A stretch of 16,158 bases of DNA from Lachnospiraceae bacterium (lineage in GTDB: Bacteria; Bacillota; Clostridia; Lachnospirales; Lachnospiraceae). The DNA lies in NCBI GenBank assembly GCA_003447895.1, contig DLYC01000035.1, forward strand, positions 1 to 16,158. Reading direction: 5' to 3'. The position numbers and the translations under genes are program-made. Below the pieces are notes generated by a model that was not told the DNA's origin, made no database searches, and was given only the letters and a program-made list of their open reading frames with translations. This document shows, in pieces, positions 7,330 to 14,769 of the stretch. The stretch's first letter is position 1, and every line of letters starts with the position of its first letter.

Positions 7330-7896
7330 TTATGCGGTGTAGTCCGGTGCGTACGGTGTTGTACCATACCAGTCGGAGTAGCAGGCATCGCCCTCTTCAC
7401 ACCATGCTTTGACCTCTTTGGTGTCGAGGCGAGGCATAGCTGTGAAGTTGAGTGCCTGTGTGTTAGGCGAGATCGCGTCTTCCTTAGTGCTGGATGCGAT
7501 GGACGGACGTGTTGCCTTGCATCTGTAGAAGACGTGACGGCGCTTGGATGCGTCGCCCTTGAACTCGAACGCGATAGCGAACTCAAGCGGCTCGATGTCA
7601 GCGTTCTCAACGTGTGCGCCTTTCTTGTCCGTGACTTCCTTCATGATAGTGGTAAGGAAAGCCTGCGGAATGTCTGCCAGAGTGATGCTTCCGGAATATC
7701 CGGAGTTAGATACGCCCTGATAGTAGATGCCATCATCTGCGTAGAACGGATCGGATGAGCCCTCTGCATCGAGCGAGAGTTCCACGCTTCCGGGCATGTT
7801 GATTACTTCGCCATAAGTCGGAACACCTGCATCGCTGGTCGCTGTAATCGGCCATACATGTGCATTGCTCAGACCATAAACAATTTTGTTCGGCAT
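7330..7896 (-). CDS. Major tail protein, phi13-type
   Basis: The 188-residue protein starts behind an excellent AAGGAG site (AGAAGGAGATAAACAAAA then ATG). It begins MPNKIVYGLSNAHVWPIT, a start typical of phi13/TP901-type tube proteins, followed by PGSVELSLDAEG and FYADDGIYYQG, with GYSGSITLADIP; these are the conserved strands of the tail-tube beta fold. GDASKRRHVFYRCKATRPS in the C-terminal half also matches this family. Subunits stack as hexameric rings to make the non-contractile tail tube. The strong ribosome site and the following terminator suit its high copy number. Confidence 0.87.
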   Translation of the reverse strand: MPNKIVYGLSNAHVWPITATSDAGVPTYGEVINMPGSVELSLDAEGSSDPFYADDGIYYQGVSNSGYSGSITLADIPQAFLTTIMKEVTDKKGAHVENADIEPLEFAIAFEFKGDASKRRHVFYRCKATRPSIASSTKEDAISPNTQALNFTAMPRLDTKEVKAWCEEGDACYSDWYGTTPYAPDYTA

Positions 7897-7912
7897 TTTT
7901 GTTTATCTCCTT

Positions 7913-8224
7913 CTAACAATAGAAAACCGTCTGAAACATGTGTTCAGACTCAATATAAGCAGTTTCACCTCCGGACCAGGGAACCTCATGCTGGTCGAAT
8001 AACTCGATCAGCCGGTTCTCAAGCTCGGGGTCTTTTTTTGTTGTGTAAAGTTCGATAGCAAAGTGAGGTTCGAAGCGATAGACCTTGTCATCTGCCATGA
8101 AGCGAAGTTTCTCATCTTCAAAGTACGCGACATAGGGGATGGACCGCGGCTTTGATTTGAATTGAAAGTAAGCGTATGGAAGTCCCAGTTCGTTGAGGAC
8201 CGTCTCGATAGTGTCGTATGTCAC
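7913..8224 (-). CDS. Tail terminator / tail completion protein
   Basis: The 103-residue protein uses a GTG start at 8224, whose GTGA overlaps the stop codon of the gp10-like gene; GAGG lies 10 nt upstream inside that gene. The sequence contains LPYAYFQFKSKPRSIPYVAYF and FAIELYTTKKDPELENRLIELFD, the short alpha-beta pattern of head-tail joining/tail terminator proteins that cap the tube and dock it to the head. Its place directly before the major tail protein is the usual one for this role. Sequence motifs in this family are weak, so the call leans on synteny. Confidence 0.7.
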   Translation of the reverse strand: MTYDTIETVLNELGLPYAYFQFKSKPRSIPYVAYFEDEKLRFMADDKVYRFEPHFAIELYTTKKDPELENRLIELFDQHEVPWSGGETAYIESEHMFQTVFYC

Positions 8225-8631
8225 AGTTTCATTTCCTCAACTTTCTCCACGAACTTCTGCGAAGCACTTTCGTTGACAGCGGCGATGTGCGGGAAGGCGT
8301 TTGACCGCTCCCCCGTGCTCGCAATGACGTGTCCGAACTCAAGCAGATGCGTTAGCTGGTAGTGCTCTTTGTTGTGCACTGTCACACCATTCACTCCGGT
8401 ACTGTCGGCTTCCTTCTTGACGGTCCAGCTCTTCGCGTAAGATCCCGGAGGATACTTCCGCTTGTAGCCGTCTGCACGGACCGGCGAGGTTGCTTTCAGT
8501 TCTCTGACCGCTTCCTTGCCGACTTCATCAGCCGCCTCGTTGCACTGCTTGATTACCTCAAGGTTCATCGCCTCGACTTCCTTCTTGATGGCATCCGAGA
8601 GCTGATCGATGCGGATAATGCTTCCGCTCAT
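8221..8631 (-). CDS. HK97 gp10-like head-tail protein
   Basis: The 136-residue protein starts in an ATGA overlap with the adaptor gene (8628-8631). SPVRADGYKRKYPPGSYAKSW (49-69), then a strand VNGVTVHNKEHYQLTHLLEFGH (79-100) and the terminal helical tail match the HK97 gp10 family, where the motif combining L-x-E-F-G-H with the preceding YPPGSYA is characteristic. Members are minor head-tail connection or tail completion proteins. Translational coupling with genes on both sides indicates stoichiometric production. Confidence 0.85.
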   Translation of the reverse strand: MSGSIIRIDQLSDAIKKEVEAMNLEVIKQCNEAADEVGKEAVRELKATSPVRADGYKRKYPPGSYAKSWTVKKEADSTGVNGVTVHNKEHYQLTHLLEFGHVIASTGERSNAFPHIAAVNESASQKFVEKVEEMKL

Positions 8632-8942
8632 ATTTCCTCTCCGACCGCCTTCCGGTAATAGAGCTCGATTCCTCCATCTGCCGTCATGAATGTCCGATAG
8701 ATGATGTAGCGCGTCCCGTTGACTTCGATGATCTGTTCGTCTTCGTAATCGTCCGAGTCACGCAGGAATGCCACTCCTTCCGGGTTCAGTCCGGCCTGTG
8801 CAGCAGCTGACCATTCTGCCCGGTTCAGGGAGCTGATGGTTGCCGTGAGCGTCCTGGTCGTCTCGACATCCATGATCTCCTGCCCGTAGGCATCCTGTTT
8901 ATAGCTGACTGCGACAAGGTTAATGTCAACCAGCCGTTCCAT
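8628..8942 (-). CDS. Head-tail adaptor (head closure) protein
   Basis: I place the start at the ATG at 8942 (104 residues, MERLVDINLVAVSYKQDAYG) rather than a TTG nine codons upstream; GGAG lies 12 nt before it, slightly far, and the gene overlaps the gp6-like gene by 17 bp. The beta-rich protein with YEDEQIIEVNGTRYIIYRT near the C-terminus fits the Firmicutes head-closure/head-tail adaptor family (SPP1 gp16-like), which seals the connector after DNA packaging. Order after the gp6-like gene and before gp10-like is standard. Confidence 0.7.
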   Translation of the reverse strand: MERLVDINLVAVSYKQDAYGQEIMDVETTRTLTATISSLNRAEWSAAAQAGLNPEGVAFLRDSDDYEDEQIIEVNGTRYIIYRTFMTADGGIELYYRKAVGEEI

Positions 8943-9228
8943 CTGTGTTGTAATCTCCGCAAAGAGCAAGCGCCCGCTTCAGGTGCTCATATGCCTGTTC
9001 GAACTTTTCAGCATTGGTGTCGTAGCCAAACTGTGCCTTCAGATAGAGCTTGATCGCCTGTGCGACAAGGTTGTCCGAAGGATTGGCTACAGCCACTCCT
9101 CCGACAGACAAATCGAGAAGGCAGGCCTCCATGACCTGCCTGATCTCGTCGTCTTTCGATGTGGTGGCAATTCTCAGCCACTTCCTGGCTGAGGCGATCA
9201 TTTCTTCTGTGATCTGTGACTCAGCCAT
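8926..9228 (-). CDS. Head-tail connector, HK97 gp6-like
   Basis: The 100-residue, mostly helical protein starts behind AGAGGTGA that overlaps the capsid gene stop. It shows four helices separated by short turns, including EEMIASARKWLRI, EIRQVMEACLLDL and LVAQAIKLYLKAQFGYD, which is the form of gp6-like DNA-packaging/connector proteins. These make a ring under the portal. The gene sits immediately downstream of the major capsid gene, the usual position. Confidence 0.83.
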   Translation of the reverse strand: MAESQITEEMIASARKWLRIATTSKDDEIRQVMEACLLDLSVGGVAVANPSDNLVAQAIKLYLKAQFGYDTNAEKFEQAYEHLKRALALCGDYNTDGTAG

Positions 9229-9238
9229 AAGTCACCTC

Positions 9239-10393
9239 TTAGGACTGCTTAACAGTCAGCTGAGCGAAGGACTGGTCATCAATGAGCGCGCATTCGCAGC
9301 GAGCATATCCGCTGTAGATGAACTTGTGCGCCTTGATGTCCTTGTCTGTTTCAACCATGACATCTTCGATGACATTGTTGACAACACGCTTCGGATCGCC
9401 GATCAGGATGACATTATCGCCGACAGCGTCTTCGATCTTGACCTGAGCGCCGAGCAGGTAGCCGTTGACGCCTTCGTTCGCGGATGCCTGGAAGATCAGA
9501 TGTCCTTCAGAATCCTCGAGAGTTGCGAGGTAGTTGTAGACGGTTGCGCGAGTAGCGTAAACAACCGGTTCCTTCGCACGCTTCAGAGCAGCAAATGCGC
9601 CAGCGATTTCCTTGAAGGTGACTGTCTTAGCAGCGGCAGTGGTCGTCTTGTTGCCTGCAGCCATGCCGGTCTGAATGGTGCCGACCATGTCAGCAGCGAT
9701 TGCATCACCGAGGGAATCAGCGATTTCCTTGATGAGATAGTTCTCAAGTGCCGGAAGGCTCATCTTAGCCTCTGCATAGGACAGCTCGACTGCCTTTGCA
9801 AAGTCGTTGCCGGACAGTGTGACCTTGAGCAGAGTGTTCTGTTCGTCGTCAGCCGGAGCGGTGCCTTCTGCACTCTTTGCCTGCTTAGCAGCAGCGCCTT
9901 TCACGACAGCAGTGTGCTTAACGACCTCGAGGATCGTGCCGGTGCGATATGTTGTTACATCGCCGACGATGCTGTGTTCGGATTCGATGAGGCTCCAGAT
10001 CTCGTTGACCATTTCGGTCGGAAGCACGTTCGGTGTGTTCTGTGTTGTGTGAACGAAAGCATCATTCTCGAGCTGAGTCATCTCGTCATCACGACCGGAA
10101 ATGTGCTTCAGGAATGCATTCTTGAACTCTACAGAGCTCGCATCATAAATCTTTTCCATTTTCTTGTTCTCCTCTCCCATGACAGGGCTATTCTGCAGTT
10201 CCTCCGGAACTACGTTTACTTTGTTCAGAGCGTTTTCTTCTGCGGCCGCTTCCTTCTCCGCCTGGAAAGCCTGCTCGAGTGCTTCGATCTCGTTCTTCTT
10301 AGCTTCAGCCTCGTCAAGCTTGCCATCTGTCGCCAGCTGCAGGCCTTCCGCCTTCAGCTCTGCGATCTTGTTGTTAAATTCTTCGAGTTTCAT
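9239..10393 (-). CDS. Major capsid protein, HK97 fold, with N-terminal scaffold domain
   Basis: The 384-residue protein starts behind GGAGG. Residues 1-70 are charged and helical (KIAELKAEGLQLATDGKLDE, then AEAKKNEIEALEQAF), a fused scaffolding delta domain that the neighbouring ClpP-type protease should remove. The cleavage point is probably between residues 75 and 105, but I cannot fix it. The remainder has the HK97 pattern: QNTPNVLPTEMVNEIWSLIE, the helix SYAEAKMSLPALENYLIKEI and the strand DNVILIGDPKRVVNNVIED near the end. The order portal, protease, capsid is that of HK97-type heads. It forms the capsid shell. Confidence 0.92.
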   Translation of the reverse strand: MKLEEFNNKIAELKAEGLQLATDGKLDEAEAKKNEIEALEQAFQAEKEAAAEENALNKVNVVPEELQNSPVMGEENKKMEKIYDASSVEFKNAFLKHISGRDDEMTQLENDAFVHTTQNTPNVLPTEMVNEIWSLIESEHSIVGDVTTYRTGTILEVVKHTAVVKGAAAKQAKSAEGTAPADDEQNTLLKVTLSGNDFAKAVELSYAEAKMSLPALENYLIKEIADSLGDAIAADMVGTIQTGMAAGNKTTTAAAKTVTFKEIAGAFAALKRAKEPVVYATRATVYNYLATLEDSEGHLIFQASANEGVNGYLLGAQVKIEDAVGDNVILIGDPKRVVNNVIEDVMVETDKDIKAHKFIYSGYARCECALIDDQSFAQLTVKQS

Positions 10394-10405
10394 CGAAAAC
10401 CTCCA

Positions 10406-11041
10406 TTAATCAGTGAAGTATTCAAGCAGGGCATTACGCTTTGCTTGCATCTTCTCAATGACGGAGCGGGGTAACATTCCGCCCGCAGCATTTTGCAAGC
10501 GAACCGCTTCATAGTTGCTGTTCTGGCTTTCCGCGATTTCATCAATCAAGCCATATTCGACAGCATCGCTCGCCGTGATCCAGGACTCTTTATCCATCAA
10601 ATCCAGCGCGTCCGCTTCAGACATGCCTGACTTCGCGACATACGCTGCGGCGATTGAACGATTGGCCTGCTTGAGGATCTTGGACATCTTGTCCATGTCG
10701 TGGTAGTCACCGCCGGCATACGAGCTCACGTTGTGAACCATCACCTGCGCAGTCGGTGCAATGTCTGAATGTGCAGCGCAAGCAATGACGCTCGCAGCTG
10801 ACGCCGCCAGACCGACAACATGGATGTTGATGTTGCCCTTGTACGCCCGGATCGCTGAGTAGATCTCAGAGCCGGCGAACACATCACCGCCGCCGGAGTT
10901 GATGTCGATGTCCACGTCTTCACCGTCTGCGTCCTCAAGTGCTTTCAGCACATCGGCCGGTGCGACATGTTCTTCATCAAACAGGTCATAGATCCATGCG
11001 ACGTCGTTAGGCACGATCGTTCCCTTGATACTAATTCGCAT
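10406..11041 (-). CDS. Head maturation protease, ClpP-related
   Basis: The 211-residue protein is a member of the ClpP/S14 serine protease fold: INSGGGDVFAGSEIYSAIR at 48-66, GLAASAASVIA with the likely nucleophile Ser81 (in the GxAAS context), and VMVHNV with His103. The third catalytic residue is probably Asp150 or Glu152 in LMDKESWITASDAVEYGLID, where a usual ClpP has Asp. It processes the capsid scaffold domain during head maturation. The gene overlaps the portal gene by 11 bp, with ATG inside the portal's last codons, and is followed by the capsid gene. It has the length of phage prohead ClpPs. Confidence 0.92.
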   Translation of the reverse strand: MRISIKGTIVPNDVAWIYDLFDEEHVAPADVLKALEDADGEDVDIDINSGGGDVFAGSEIYSAIRAYKGNINIHVVGLAASAASVIACAAHSDIAPTAQVMVHNVSSYAGGDYHDMDKMSKILKQANRSIAAAYVAKSGMSEADALDLMDKESWITASDAVEYGLIDEIAESQNSNYEAVRLQNAAGGMLPRSVIEKMQAKRNALLEYFTD

Positions 11042-12233
11042 CTGCGTTACCTCCTTCCGTTTCAGTCTCTTCTGTCTCTACCAGTGCCGTGTCCAGCCTC
11101 CGGATCGGGTTGTCCCCGCCAGGAACCGGCGCCAGATTGAACGTAGCGCGCCACTCGTTAGGAGTCATCGCTCCACGGTCTACCATGGCCATCAGGTTGA
11201 GCTTCGTGGAAATTGAAGCAGAGTCCCAAGAAGACGCTTCGAAAACGATCCGGTTTCCGAAGACGCGCTCTCTTCTGGTGAACAATTTCCGCGTGTATTC
11301 TCCGCCGAGCTGGATAAGCACCGGCTCGACCTCTGCATCGAAATAGGAGTTATAGATCTCTTCTGTGTAGTTGGAGGACACGATCGCCGCGTTCGTATTG
11401 AACAGGTCGAAGATCCGCTTCGTAGTCCTGTCCATAACTGCAGCGTTCGGTACGTAATCGTGCGGGTTGATCTGCACGGCGTCCGCCTTCGCATCCACCG
11501 CTGCCACGCCTGTGCCTTCAGATGTGGCGAGGAAGTTTTCGGCGAACTGCTTCGCCTGGCTCTTCATGTCATCCGGCCGCATGCTGTTTGTAAACTTGAG
11601 CAGCCACCGGACCACAGAACTGTTCTTGATCGCGTTAATCACGCCCTGGTCTGTTGTTGTCACCACATCAAGCAGTGGCACGAGCACTGGCGCGATCGGC
11701 GTGCCGAAGATGTCGTTCTCGTTGTAGTCCTGCCTCAGATGGATGATGTCCTCGTACGGGAACGTATAGATCCTGTTGTTCGGCATCGTGAACTTGAGCA
11801 GGAGTGCGCCGGCATCCGTGTAGATCGCCTCGGCTGTCCTCGGTGCGATCGGGTAGATCTCCATCGGTGTGCCATAGTCGTCGCGCACGATCAGCGCAAA
11901 GGCGTTCGAGTTAAGGCATAGCTGTGTCGCAAGCTTCTCCTGAAGCATCTGTCCGGTCATCAGAGGATTAGGCTCATCAAGTAAAAAGCGAACCGCATTC
12001 GATGGGTTCACTTTCAGGTCGACGCTTCCGTCCTCTTCGATCGTTTCTCTCAGGTGCTTGGCTACCAGTTTCCCGACTGCCTTCACCTTGGGCCGGATGC
12101 ACGAGCGTACGATGTCGGAGTTGTACACTGTCCCGTTCCACGAGACATAGTTGTTTCCGACCTGCGTCATCAGTTCGACACCGGCGATGCGCTTGTTGGA
12201 GAAGGCACTTCTGAGCCTGTCAAAAAGTCCCAT
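11031..12233 (-). CDS. Portal protein, HK97 family
   Basis: The 400-residue protein begins MGLFDRLRSAFSN behind GAGAGGTGACTAT. Signature segments of the HK97 portal family are present: YNSDIVRSCIRPKVKAVGKL (37-56), GQMLQEKLATQLCLNSNAFA (94-113), EDIIHLRQDYNENDIFGTPI (161-180) and a C-terminal VLIQLGGEYTRKLFTRRE followed by TPNEWRATFNLAPVPGGDN. The portal makes the dodecameric ring at one head vertex through which terminase pumps DNA. It lies 16 nt after the terminase large subunit gene and is coupled to the protease gene by an 11-bp overlap. Confidence 0.94.
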   Translation of the reverse strand: MGLFDRLRSAFSNKRIAGVELMTQVGNNYVSWNGTVYNSDIVRSCIRPKVKAVGKLVAKHLRETIEEDGSVDLKVNPSNAVRFLLDEPNPLMTGQMLQEKLATQLCLNSNAFALIVRDDYGTPMEIYPIAPRTAEAIYTDAGALLLKFTMPNNRIYTFPYEDIIHLRQDYNENDIFGTPIAPVLVPLLDVVTTTDQGVINAIKNSSVVRWLLKFTNSMRPDDMKSQAKQFAENFLATSEGTGVAAVDAKADAVQINPHDYVPNAAVMDRTTKRIFDLFNTNAAIVSSNYTEEIYNSYFDAEVEPVLIQLGGEYTRKLFTRRERVFGNRIVFEASSWDSASISTKLNLMAMVDRGAMTPNEWRATFNLAPVPGGDNPIRRLDTALVETEETETEGGNADAN

Positions 12234-12249
12234 ATAGTCACCTCTCTGT

Positions 12250-13899
12250 TTATATCAGGGACTCGTATTCTTCCCGCTTGTCGAGAAGAACCACGTAAGC
12301 ATCGAGTAACGATGCGGTCCCGTCAATTCGTTTGTTAAGGTTCCGTCCTTTGTTCGGCTGGATGTTGCCATTGATGTCCGCCTTCACGCAAGTGTTTGCG
12401 AAGCACCACCGGTCGATCGGGTTGGCATCATAGACGATGTTGCCCGCGCCGAACTCTGCCTTGAGGTCCTTCATAGGCTGGGACAGCGTCGCTGTGCCCT
12501 GTCTTACCGGGACCATGGTGTTCTTCCCGAACTCCTGTGCAAACAGTGCCAGAAGGCTGTCATCGATGTGCCACGGGTCGTAGCCGATGTACAGCGGGAA
12601 GATGTCATACTCGTCGCGCATCTCGAGGAACCAGTCAAGGAAGACGCGCTTGTTCACTTTGTTGCCGGGGACGACGCGGATCAGACCGCGCGCCTCCCAG
12701 ATGTCATACGGCACATCGTCCGGATGATGCCTGTTCTTCATGAGGTCGAGCTTTGCCTGCGGGATCCAGTACATCGACTTCACATAGATCTTCGGATCGT
12801 TCGGACGCATCCCGATCAGCTTGGCGCTGTTCAGGTCGATGCTGTCCGCTGCATCCATCCCGCCGATGCCATACCGAAGAACAAGATCCTCCGGAGCCAC
12901 TTCATCGTTCGCCAGCTCATCCCATGAGAGCCAGTTCGCTTCCGCGTTCTCCTTCAGATTGAAGTCCTTAACTAAGACGGTCGGCAGGAACGTGTCATCC
13001 GACTTTGCCTTTTCGACACAGCCAGCAAGGAAGTCCCGGTCCTTGATGGTGCCGAGTCCGGGGTTCGCCTTGATCCACATGTTCGGGTCCGTCCACTCCT
13101 CCCGCTTATCCAGTTCGTAGATAAACGGCAGGAAGCGCTCGTCTTCGATGGTGCCATCCAGCACGGCAGTCGCATATTCATACTGGCTGTCGAAGATCGA
13201 GTTACGAACGAAGCCTGAAGTGGTTATGCACCATAGCATCGGCTGCCGTCTGGATGACATGCTTTGCTTCATGAGGTCATAGACATCGCGGTTCTTGATC
13301 GCCGCGAGTTCGTCTATCACCACACAGTGACTGTTGAGACCATCAAGGCTGTTTGTATTCGATGCGAGCGCTTTGATGAAGCCCATGTTCACATCGCAGT
13401 AGAGATCGCTCTGTCTCTTTCGGACGTGCTTGGCAATCGACTTCGACTGCCGGACCATGTGCACGCACTCGTTGAACCCCTTGTTCGCCTGGTCTTTTGC
13501 CGTGGCGATCTGGTAGCACTCCGGTGCACCTTCCTTGTCTGCCACGAGCATATAAAGCTGAATGCCGCTCAGTTCGGTCGTCTTCCCGTTCTTACGGCCT
13601 TCGATAGTCAGCACCTCCTGATATCTCCGGAGGTCGTTGTCATCCACGAAACCATAGGCAGCTTCCAGCCGTGCCTTCTGAAACAGCTCAAGCTTCAGAG
13701 GCGCGCCAATCTTGCCCTGGCTCTGTTTACAGAACTGCTCAATGAACTGCACCGGACGAAGCGCCTTCTGCTCATCGAAGTGCCACTTGCCGGGGTTGTG
13801 CATGTCATTCAGCAGTCGCTCGTAAATCGTTTTAACTTTGTCGCACGCGAGTATCTTTCCATCCAGTACGCTGATCGCGTACAGTTCAAGATCTGTCAT
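12250..13899 (-). CDS. terL: Terminase large subunit
   Basis: The 549-residue ATPase/nuclease has a deviant Walker A GRKNGKTT at 101-108, a Walker B VVIDELAA with Asp196-Glu197, and the coupling motif CITTSG at 224-229. The C-terminal RNase H-like nuclease shows GIGGMDAADS with Asp349 and YIGYDPWHIDD with Asp441; the third metal ligand is probably Asp526 or Asp533 in RIDGTASLLDAYV. These match the Terminase_1 family that cuts the concatemer and powers packaging. The start ATG overlaps the small subunit stop (ATGA, 13896-13899), so the two are coupled. Length is normal for the family. Confidence 0.95.
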   Translation of the reverse strand: MTDLELYAISVLDGKILACDKVKTIYERLLNDMHNPGKWHFDEQKALRPVQFIEQFCKQSQGKIGAPLKLELFQKARLEAAYGFVDDNDLRRYQEVLTIEGRKNGKTTELSGIQLYMLVADKEGAPECYQIATAKDQANKGFNECVHMVRQSKSIAKHVRKRQSDLYCDVNMGFIKALASNTNSLDGLNSHCVVIDELAAIKNRDVYDLMKQSMSSRRQPMLWCITTSGFVRNSIFDSQYEYATAVLDGTIEDERFLPFIYELDKREEWTDPNMWIKANPGLGTIKDRDFLAGCVEKAKSDDTFLPTVLVKDFNLKENAEANWLSWDELANDEVAPEDLVLRYGIGGMDAADSIDLNSAKLIGMRPNDPKIYVKSMYWIPQAKLDLMKNRHHPDDVPYDIWEARGLIRVVPGNKVNKRVFLDWFLEMRDEYDIFPLYIGYDPWHIDDSLLALFAQEFGKNTMVPVRQGTATLSQPMKDLKAEFGAGNIVYDANPIDRWCFANTCVKADINGNIQPNKGRNLNKRIDGTASLLDAYVVLLDKREEYESLI

Positions 13900-14249
13900 T
13901 CGCCGAGGAATGCCATCAGCTCATCATCGGCTGCCGGAGCGCTGCCTTTTGGCAGCATGCCGTCTAACTGCTTCATTACTCGCGTGTACTGTGCGCTCAG
14001 GCTGATGTAGAGATCCGCGTTCGGTCTCTTCCGGTCGTAGGGATCACACTTTTCTGACTGCTGGAATGGTTCGGTCCAGCCGTTCGCATCGAGATCCTCT
14101 TCAAGATCCTCAAGAGTGGCTTTGATGTAAGCGGCGCGCGCGATCAGCCGTTCTGCGTTCAGCTTGTGCGCGTCGTTTATCTGCTTGTACTGACGTTTGA
14201 GGGTCGAAGTCTCCTTCTTTATCCGCTCATCTTTCGTCATCTTCGCCAT
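13896..14249 (-). CDS. terS: Terminase small subunit, P27-like
   Basis: The 117-residue protein starts at 14249 behind GAGGTGACAT. It is Lys/Glu-rich with a helical N-terminal half (ERLIARAAYIKATLEDLEED at 33-52) and a C-terminal ADLYISLSAQYTRVMKQLDG followed by LLPK-like MLPK, the pattern of P27-type small terminase proteins. It recognises packaging DNA and loads the large subunit. Position between HNH/cos region and terL supports the role, as does coupling to terL. Confidence 0.8.
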   Translation of the reverse strand: MAKMTKDERIKKETSTLKRQYKQINDAHKLNAERLIARAAYIKATLEDLEEDLDANGWTEPFQQSEKCDPYDRKRPNADLYISLSAQYTRVMKQLDGMLPKGSAPAADDELMAFLGE

Positions 14250-14358
14250 ATGTCACCTCATTTCTCTTGAAGGGGAGCCTAAAAAGTTGCCTTCCGGTTA
14301 AATCTTGGTGTCTGCCTCGGTGTGTAGGAAAACCGCCTCTGGAGCGAAATGGGGGAGC
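14250..14358 (-). other. Probable cos / packaging region between HNH and terS
   Basis: This 109-bp non-coding gap sits where cohesive-end sites lie in HNH-containing HK97-type phages. On the minus strand it begins with a C-run followed by CATTTCGCTCC and GAGGCGGTTTTCC. A 10-bp direct repeat, TAGGCTCCCC (14361-14352 and 14281-14272, 80 bp apart), brackets it, and a GC-rich inverted stretch (CCGGCGGCCGG) lies just inside the HNH 3' end. No terminator is seen. The cos assignment is inferred from position and repeats; the exact nick sites are unknown. Confidence 0.45.
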
Positions 14359-14679
14359 CTACCCGGCCGCCGGATGCGGGTTGCCATGCTCGTCGAAAGT
14401 AATTCTTCTGACATTTTTTTGCACATCGCCGTCATTTTTGTGGATTTTCTCGTGACAGTTTTTGCAAACGTACTCCAGATTCTTCCAGTCGACTGCGATC
14501 TCAGGCTTCCGGATGTTCGCCGGAGTCAGATGCACCCGGTGATGGACAATGTATCCGGGATTCTCATGACACTCTTCGCACAGTCCGCCATCGATTGAGC
14601 GGCGATGCGAGATGTACCCGAGCCTCACCCTCCTCCACTTGTCAGAAGCATAGAAGTCTTTAGCAAAGTCCTTAGCCAT
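14359..14679 (-). CDS. HNH endonuclease next to terminase
   Basis: I start the gene at the ATG at 14679 (106 residues, MAKDFAKDFYASDKWRRVRL). The metal and catalytic residues are clear: Cys34-x2-Cys37, His46-His47 in YIVHHRVHLTP, Asn67 in DWKNLEY, Cys72-x2-Cys75 and His76/His80 in VCKNCHEKIH. HNH proteins of this kind work with terminase in cos cleavage of long-tailed phages. The gene has no good Shine-Dalgarno at 14679; the best one (GGAGG at 14724-14728) serves an in-frame ATG at 14718 whose third codon is TAG. A GTG at 14685 is an alternative start. The gene ends in TAG with a Pro/Ala/Gly tail. Confidence 0.88.
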   Translation of the reverse strand: MAKDFAKDFYASDKWRRVRLGYISHRRSIDGGLCEECHENPGYIVHHRVHLTPANIRKPEIAVDWKNLEYVCKNCHEKIHKNDGDVQKNVRRITFDEHGNPHPAAG

Positions 14680-14704
14680 AAGCACAAAAGAAAAGCCACA
14701 GCAT
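14672..14704 (-). CDS. Possible 10-codon leader ORF overlapping the HNH start
   Basis: ATG at 14704 opens MLWLFFCAYG and stops at a TAA (14672-14674) that lies in the first codons of the HNH gene, in a different frame, so termination would release ribosomes next to the HNH ATG at 14679. Its own ribosome site is poor (GGGAGA directly abuts the ATG). It may be chance; it is listed because it could supply translational coupling for a gene that otherwise lacks a Shine-Dalgarno. Confidence 0.25.
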   Translation of the reverse strand: MLWLFFCAYG

Positions 14705-14733
14705 TCTCCCTATGCCATGACTTCCTCCATTAA

Positions 14734-14765
14734 CATATAGCATTATTCGTTTGGACAATTTGGAC
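14734..14765 (-). promoter_or_regulatory. Probable late promoter with paired activator-binding repeats
   Basis: Minus strand: two GTCCAAA copies (14765-14759 and 14756-14750), period 9, are followed after 10 nt by an extended -10 element TGC-TATATG (14742-14734). There is no recognisable -35 hexamer; the repeats occupy its place. The site lies directly after the DUF1492/ArpU-like regulator gene and before HNH/terminase, the place where RinA/ArpU/Ltr-type activators turn on late genes in Firmicutes phages. Predicted transcription start is near 14727, and the region before it is otherwise gene-free. Confidence 0.65.
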
Positions 14766-14769
14766 GACT

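Noticed and set aside
8926..8969. TTG start for the head-tail adaptor nine codons upstream of 8942
   Set aside because: It needs a rare start codon and a longer overlap; the ATG at 8942 has a usable GGAG and the usual family start.
9050..10474. A 474-codon open frame on the plus strand opposite the capsid gene
   Set aside because: It is antisense to a confidently identified capsid gene, has no ribosome site, and its residue make-up (Cys/Leu/Asp runs) is that of a reverse-complement artefact.
13264..14010. A 248-codon plus-strand frame opposite the terminase genes
   Set aside because: It lies entirely over terL and terS, which have catalytic motifs and ATGA coupling on the minus strand.
14672..14718. 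Reassigned TAG codon (recoded phage)
   Set aside because: TAG ends the portal and HNH genes at sensible places and all long genes are free of internal TAG, so standard code is the simpler reading.
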